The notes below the pieces were generated by a model that was not told the DNA's origin, did not search any database, and saw nothing but the letters and a program-made list of their open reading frames with translations. The position numbers and the translations under genes were made by a program. A stretch of DNA of 34,753 nucleotides from Acidobacteriota bacterium (GTDB lineage Bacteria > Acidobacteriota > Vicinamibacteria > Vicinamibacterales > UBA2999), in the NCBI GenBank assembly GCA_963169195.1, contig CAUJDN010000089.1, forward strand, positions 1 to 34,753. Reading direction: 5' to 3'. This document shows positions 32,481 to 34,753 of the stretch, piece after piece. Position 1 is the first letter of the stretch. Each line of letters begins with the position of its first letter.

Positions 32481-33185
32481 ATGTCCAACGAGCTGGCCGA
32501 GCACCTGAAGTACTTCGCCGAGATGGGCGTGAGCGGCGTCAGCCGCGATCCCGCGTGGCGCACGCGGAGGGACGCGGCGTCGGCCGTGGCCGCCGGGGGG
32601 CACGGCGACGTGAGTGCCGACCGGCTGCTGGCCGGGCTCGAGGCCGAGATCGGCCCGGACTGCACCCGTTGCAAGCTCGCCGGGCTGGGCCGGCGGCAGG
32701 TGGTCTTCGGCGTCGGCAACCCGCGCGCGCGGCTGATGTTCGTGGGCGAGGGGCCCGGTGAGGAGGAAGACAAGCAGGGCGAGCCGTTCGTCGGCCGCGC
32801 GGGGCAGCTGCTGACGAAGATCATCGAGGCCATCGGCCTCACGCGCGAGCAGGTCTACATCGCCAACGTCATCAAGTGCCGCCCGCCCGGCAACCGCAAT
32901 CCGGAGCCGGACGAGGTCGCGGCGTGCGAGCCCTTCCTGTTCCGCCAGATCGACGCGATACAGCCGCGGGTGATCGTCGCGCTCGGCAAGTTCGCGGCAC
33001 AGTGCCTGCTGCGAACGGCGGATCCGATCACGCGGCTGCGCGGGAAGGAATTCGACTACCGCGGCGCGACGCTCATCCCCACGTTCCACCCCGCGTACCT
33101 GCTGCGCAACCCGCCGGCCAAGCGCGAGGTGTGGGAGGACATGAAAAAGGTGCGCGCCCTCCTGCAGGGCGACCGCCGGCCCTGA
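32481..33185 (+). CDS. Family 4 uracil-DNA glycosylase, iron-sulfur type
   Basis: A 234-residue enzyme that removes uracil from DNA, the first step of base-excision repair of deaminated cytosine. A [4Fe-4S] cluster is expected from Cys61/Cys64 (CTRC), Cys133 (VIKCRPP) and Cys149 (AACEPF). Active-site motifs are GEGPGEEED (89-97), FVGRAGQLL (103-111) and HPAYLL (203-208). About 55 residues before the cluster form a variable extension with an Ala/Gly-rich stretch, common in this family. It starts 6 bp after coaBC and is followed 2 bp later by priA, so it belongs to the same run. Some family members are fused to or mistaken for DNA polymerase-like proteins; here the domain is free-standing. Confidence 0.93.
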   Translation: MSNELAEHLKYFAEMGVSGVSRDPAWRTRRDAASAVAAGGHGDVSADRLLAGLEAEIGPDCTRCKLAGLGRRQVVFGVGNPRARLMFVGEGPGEEEDKQGEPFVGRAGQLLTKIIEAIGLTREQVYIANVIKCRPPGNRNPEPDEVAACEPFLFRQIDAIQPRVIVALGKFAAQCLLRTADPITRLRGKEFDYRGATLIPTFHPAYLLRNPPAKREVWEDMKKVRALLQGDRRP

Positions 33186-33187
33186 CC

Positions 33188-34642
33188 GTGCCGGACCGGC
33201 TTGTCTCCGTCGCGGTGCCCGTCGCCGCGCTGGGTCTCCTCACCTACCGCGTGCCGGCGGCGCTCGGCGTGCCGCGGGAGGGGGCGCGCGTCGTGGTGCC
33301 GCTCGGGCCGCGGCGCCTGACGGGCGTCGTGCTGGGCGAGGCGGCAGCGCTCGACCCGTCCATCGAGTTGCGCGAGCTCATCCAGGTCCTGGATGACGAG
33401 GCGTTCGTGCCGGCCGACGTGGTGCGCCTGGCGGCCTGGGTGTCGGACTACTACCTGGCGGGCCCCGGCGCGGCGCTGTCGGCGGCGCTGCCGCCGCACG
33501 GCCTGAGCGCGCGCGTGGACGCGTTCAGGACGGTCCGCGTGGCGACCATCACGGCCCAGGGGATGGACGTGCTCGACCGCGCGACCGGGCCGCGATGCGC
33601 CGGCGGCGACGGGGACCGCGATCTGCCGCGGCTCGGCGCGCGGCAGCGCGAGGCGCTGCAGCAGCTGGCCGGTCGGCCCGGCGGGATGCCCACGCCGGAC
33701 CTCGCGGAGCGCGGCATCCCGTCGTCCGCGCTGACGCGCCTGCGCACGCTGGGACTGATTGCGCTCCGGACCGACACGCTCGCGCGCGACCCGTTCGAGG
33801 GCGACCGCCACGCGTTGCGCGCGGCCTCGGCCGCGCCCGCGCCACGCGCGCTCACCGACGACCAGCGCGCGGCCCTCGACACGCTGGCGCCGCTCGCCGA
33901 TGCCTGCGCCTTCCACACGGCGCTGGTTCACGGCGTCACCGGCAGCGGCAAGACCGAGCTCTACCTGCGGCTGGCCGAGCGCGTCCGCGCGCAGGGGCGG
34001 GGCGTGCTGGTGCTGGTGCCGGAGATTGCGCTCACACCGCAGGTGGCGGCCCTGTTCCGCGGGCGCTTTGGTTCGCACGTCGCCATTCAGCACAGCGGGC
34101 TCTCGGACGGCGAGCGGCACGACCAGTGGCACCGCATCCGCCGCGGCGAGGTGGACGTGGTCGTCGGCACGCGGTCGGCCGTCTTCGCCCCGCTGGCCCG
34201 TCCGGGCCTCATCGTCGTCGACGAGGAGCACGACACCTCCTACAAGCAGGAGGACACGCCCCGCTACCACGGGCGCGACGTCGCGGTGATGCGCGGCAAG
34301 CTCGCCGGCTCGCTGGTCGTGCTCGGGTCGGCCACGCCGTCGATGGAGTCGTACGCCAATGCGCGCGCCGGGCGGTACACGCTGGTCACGCTCGATCGCC
34401 GCATCCTCGATCGCCCGCTGGCGAGCGTGAGCGTGGTGAACATGCGCGAGGAGATGGCGGACACGACGCCGGACGTGGTGCTCAGCCGCGCCCTGGTGGA
34501 GGCGCTCGGGCAGCGCCTCGAGGTGGGGGAGCAGGCGGTCATCCTGCTGAACCGGCGCGGGTTCGCGACGGCGATGTTCTGCCGGCAGTGCGGCCACACG
34601 CTCGAGTGCCCGAACTGCAGCGTCTCGCTGACGGTGCACCGG
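33188..34642 (+). CDS. priA: Primosomal protein N' (replication restart helicase PriA), truncated at the contig end
   Basis: About 485 reliable residues of a protein normally near 700-800. The start is GTG 33188 (VPDRLVSVAVPVAALGLLTY), 2 bp after the glycosylase gene, and the N-terminal DNA-binding domain occupies about 1-100. Helicase motifs are Walker A GVTGSGKT (249-256), DEEH (345-348) and GSATPS (380-385). The zinc region begins with Cys465, Cys468, Cys474 and Cys477 (CRQCGHTLECPNC). The second half of the zinc region, and helicase motifs IV-VI, are lost because the sequence departs from the family at about 34643 and becomes low-complexity. PriA reloads the replisome at stalled forks. 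The break looks like an assembly end, not a real truncation. Confidence 0.92.

Positions 34643-34753
<111 letters not shown>

Overview
The window is a high-GC (roughly 70% by eye), gene-dense bacterial chromosome segment. It was probably assembled from a draft or metagenomic dataset, because the right end dissolves into poly-G and poly-C runs. Gene content suggests a Gram-negative (diderm) heterotroph of the Acidobacteriota, perhaps Vicinamibacteria-like. Clues are a TonB-dependent receptor with an N-terminal carboxypeptidase-regulatory-like domain, an MsbA-type exporter, a bactofilin, an SLH-domain protein and GTG/TTG starts. This placement is inference from gene style, not a search. No rRNA, tRNA, CRISPR array, insertion sequence or prophage gene was seen.

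Layout. 1-206: truncated TonB receptor (minus). 551-1810: exported M20 peptidase. 1844-2404: small membrane protein of unknown function (minus). 2557-3618: D-Ala-D-Ala carboxypeptidase. 3640-4467: FdhE (minus), divergent from glgA with only 31 bp between them. 4499-7271: glgA, trxA, trxB. 7281-9545: mnmA and a cysteine desulfurase (minus). 9728-12863: bactofilin, a degenerate SAM-methyltransferase-like protein, a DUF62 SAM hydrolase and glpX. 12967-14202: MFS transporter, overlapped at its 3' end by a 48-codon antisense basic ORF. 14366-17617: hflX, a TPR-SLH protein and a CDP-alcohol phosphatidyltransferase, with overlapping ends. 17752-25535 (minus): surface-glycan cluster of UDP-glucuronate decarboxylase, a WbaP/WcaJ-like initiating transferase, four GT4 and one GT2 glycosyltransferases. 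25668-33185 and on (plus): ugd, galE, msbA-like, yicC, gmk, coaBC, family-4 uracil-DNA glycosylase and a truncated priA, nearly all touching or overlapping.

How it works together. Ugd makes UDP-glucuronate, Uxs turns it into UDP-xylose, and GalE supplies UDP-galactose. The initiating transferase loads the first sugar on a polyprenyl carrier and five glycosyltransferases extend it. No flippase (Wzx) or polymerase (Wzy) is present, so the polymer must use genes outside the window or the MsbA-like exporter. Cysteine desulfurase feeds sulfur to MnmA for tRNA 2-thiouridine, and TrxB reduces TrxA.

The most distinctive pattern is regulatory. At least seven genes have a -10-like hexamer ending 6-10 nt before the start codon (M20 peptidase, fdhE, glgA, the small basic ORF, hflX, coaBC and the first GT4 gene), which predicts leaderless or nearly leaderless mRNAs. 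Other promoters carry an extended -10 of the form TGC-TAnnAT (dacA, glpX, the cysteine desulfurase). Further points of interest are a bactofilin/methyltransferase-like/SAM-hydrolase gene trio, a His-to-Glu change in the SAM hydrolase triad, a CAPC thioredoxin and operator-like repeats at the dacA and ugd promoters.
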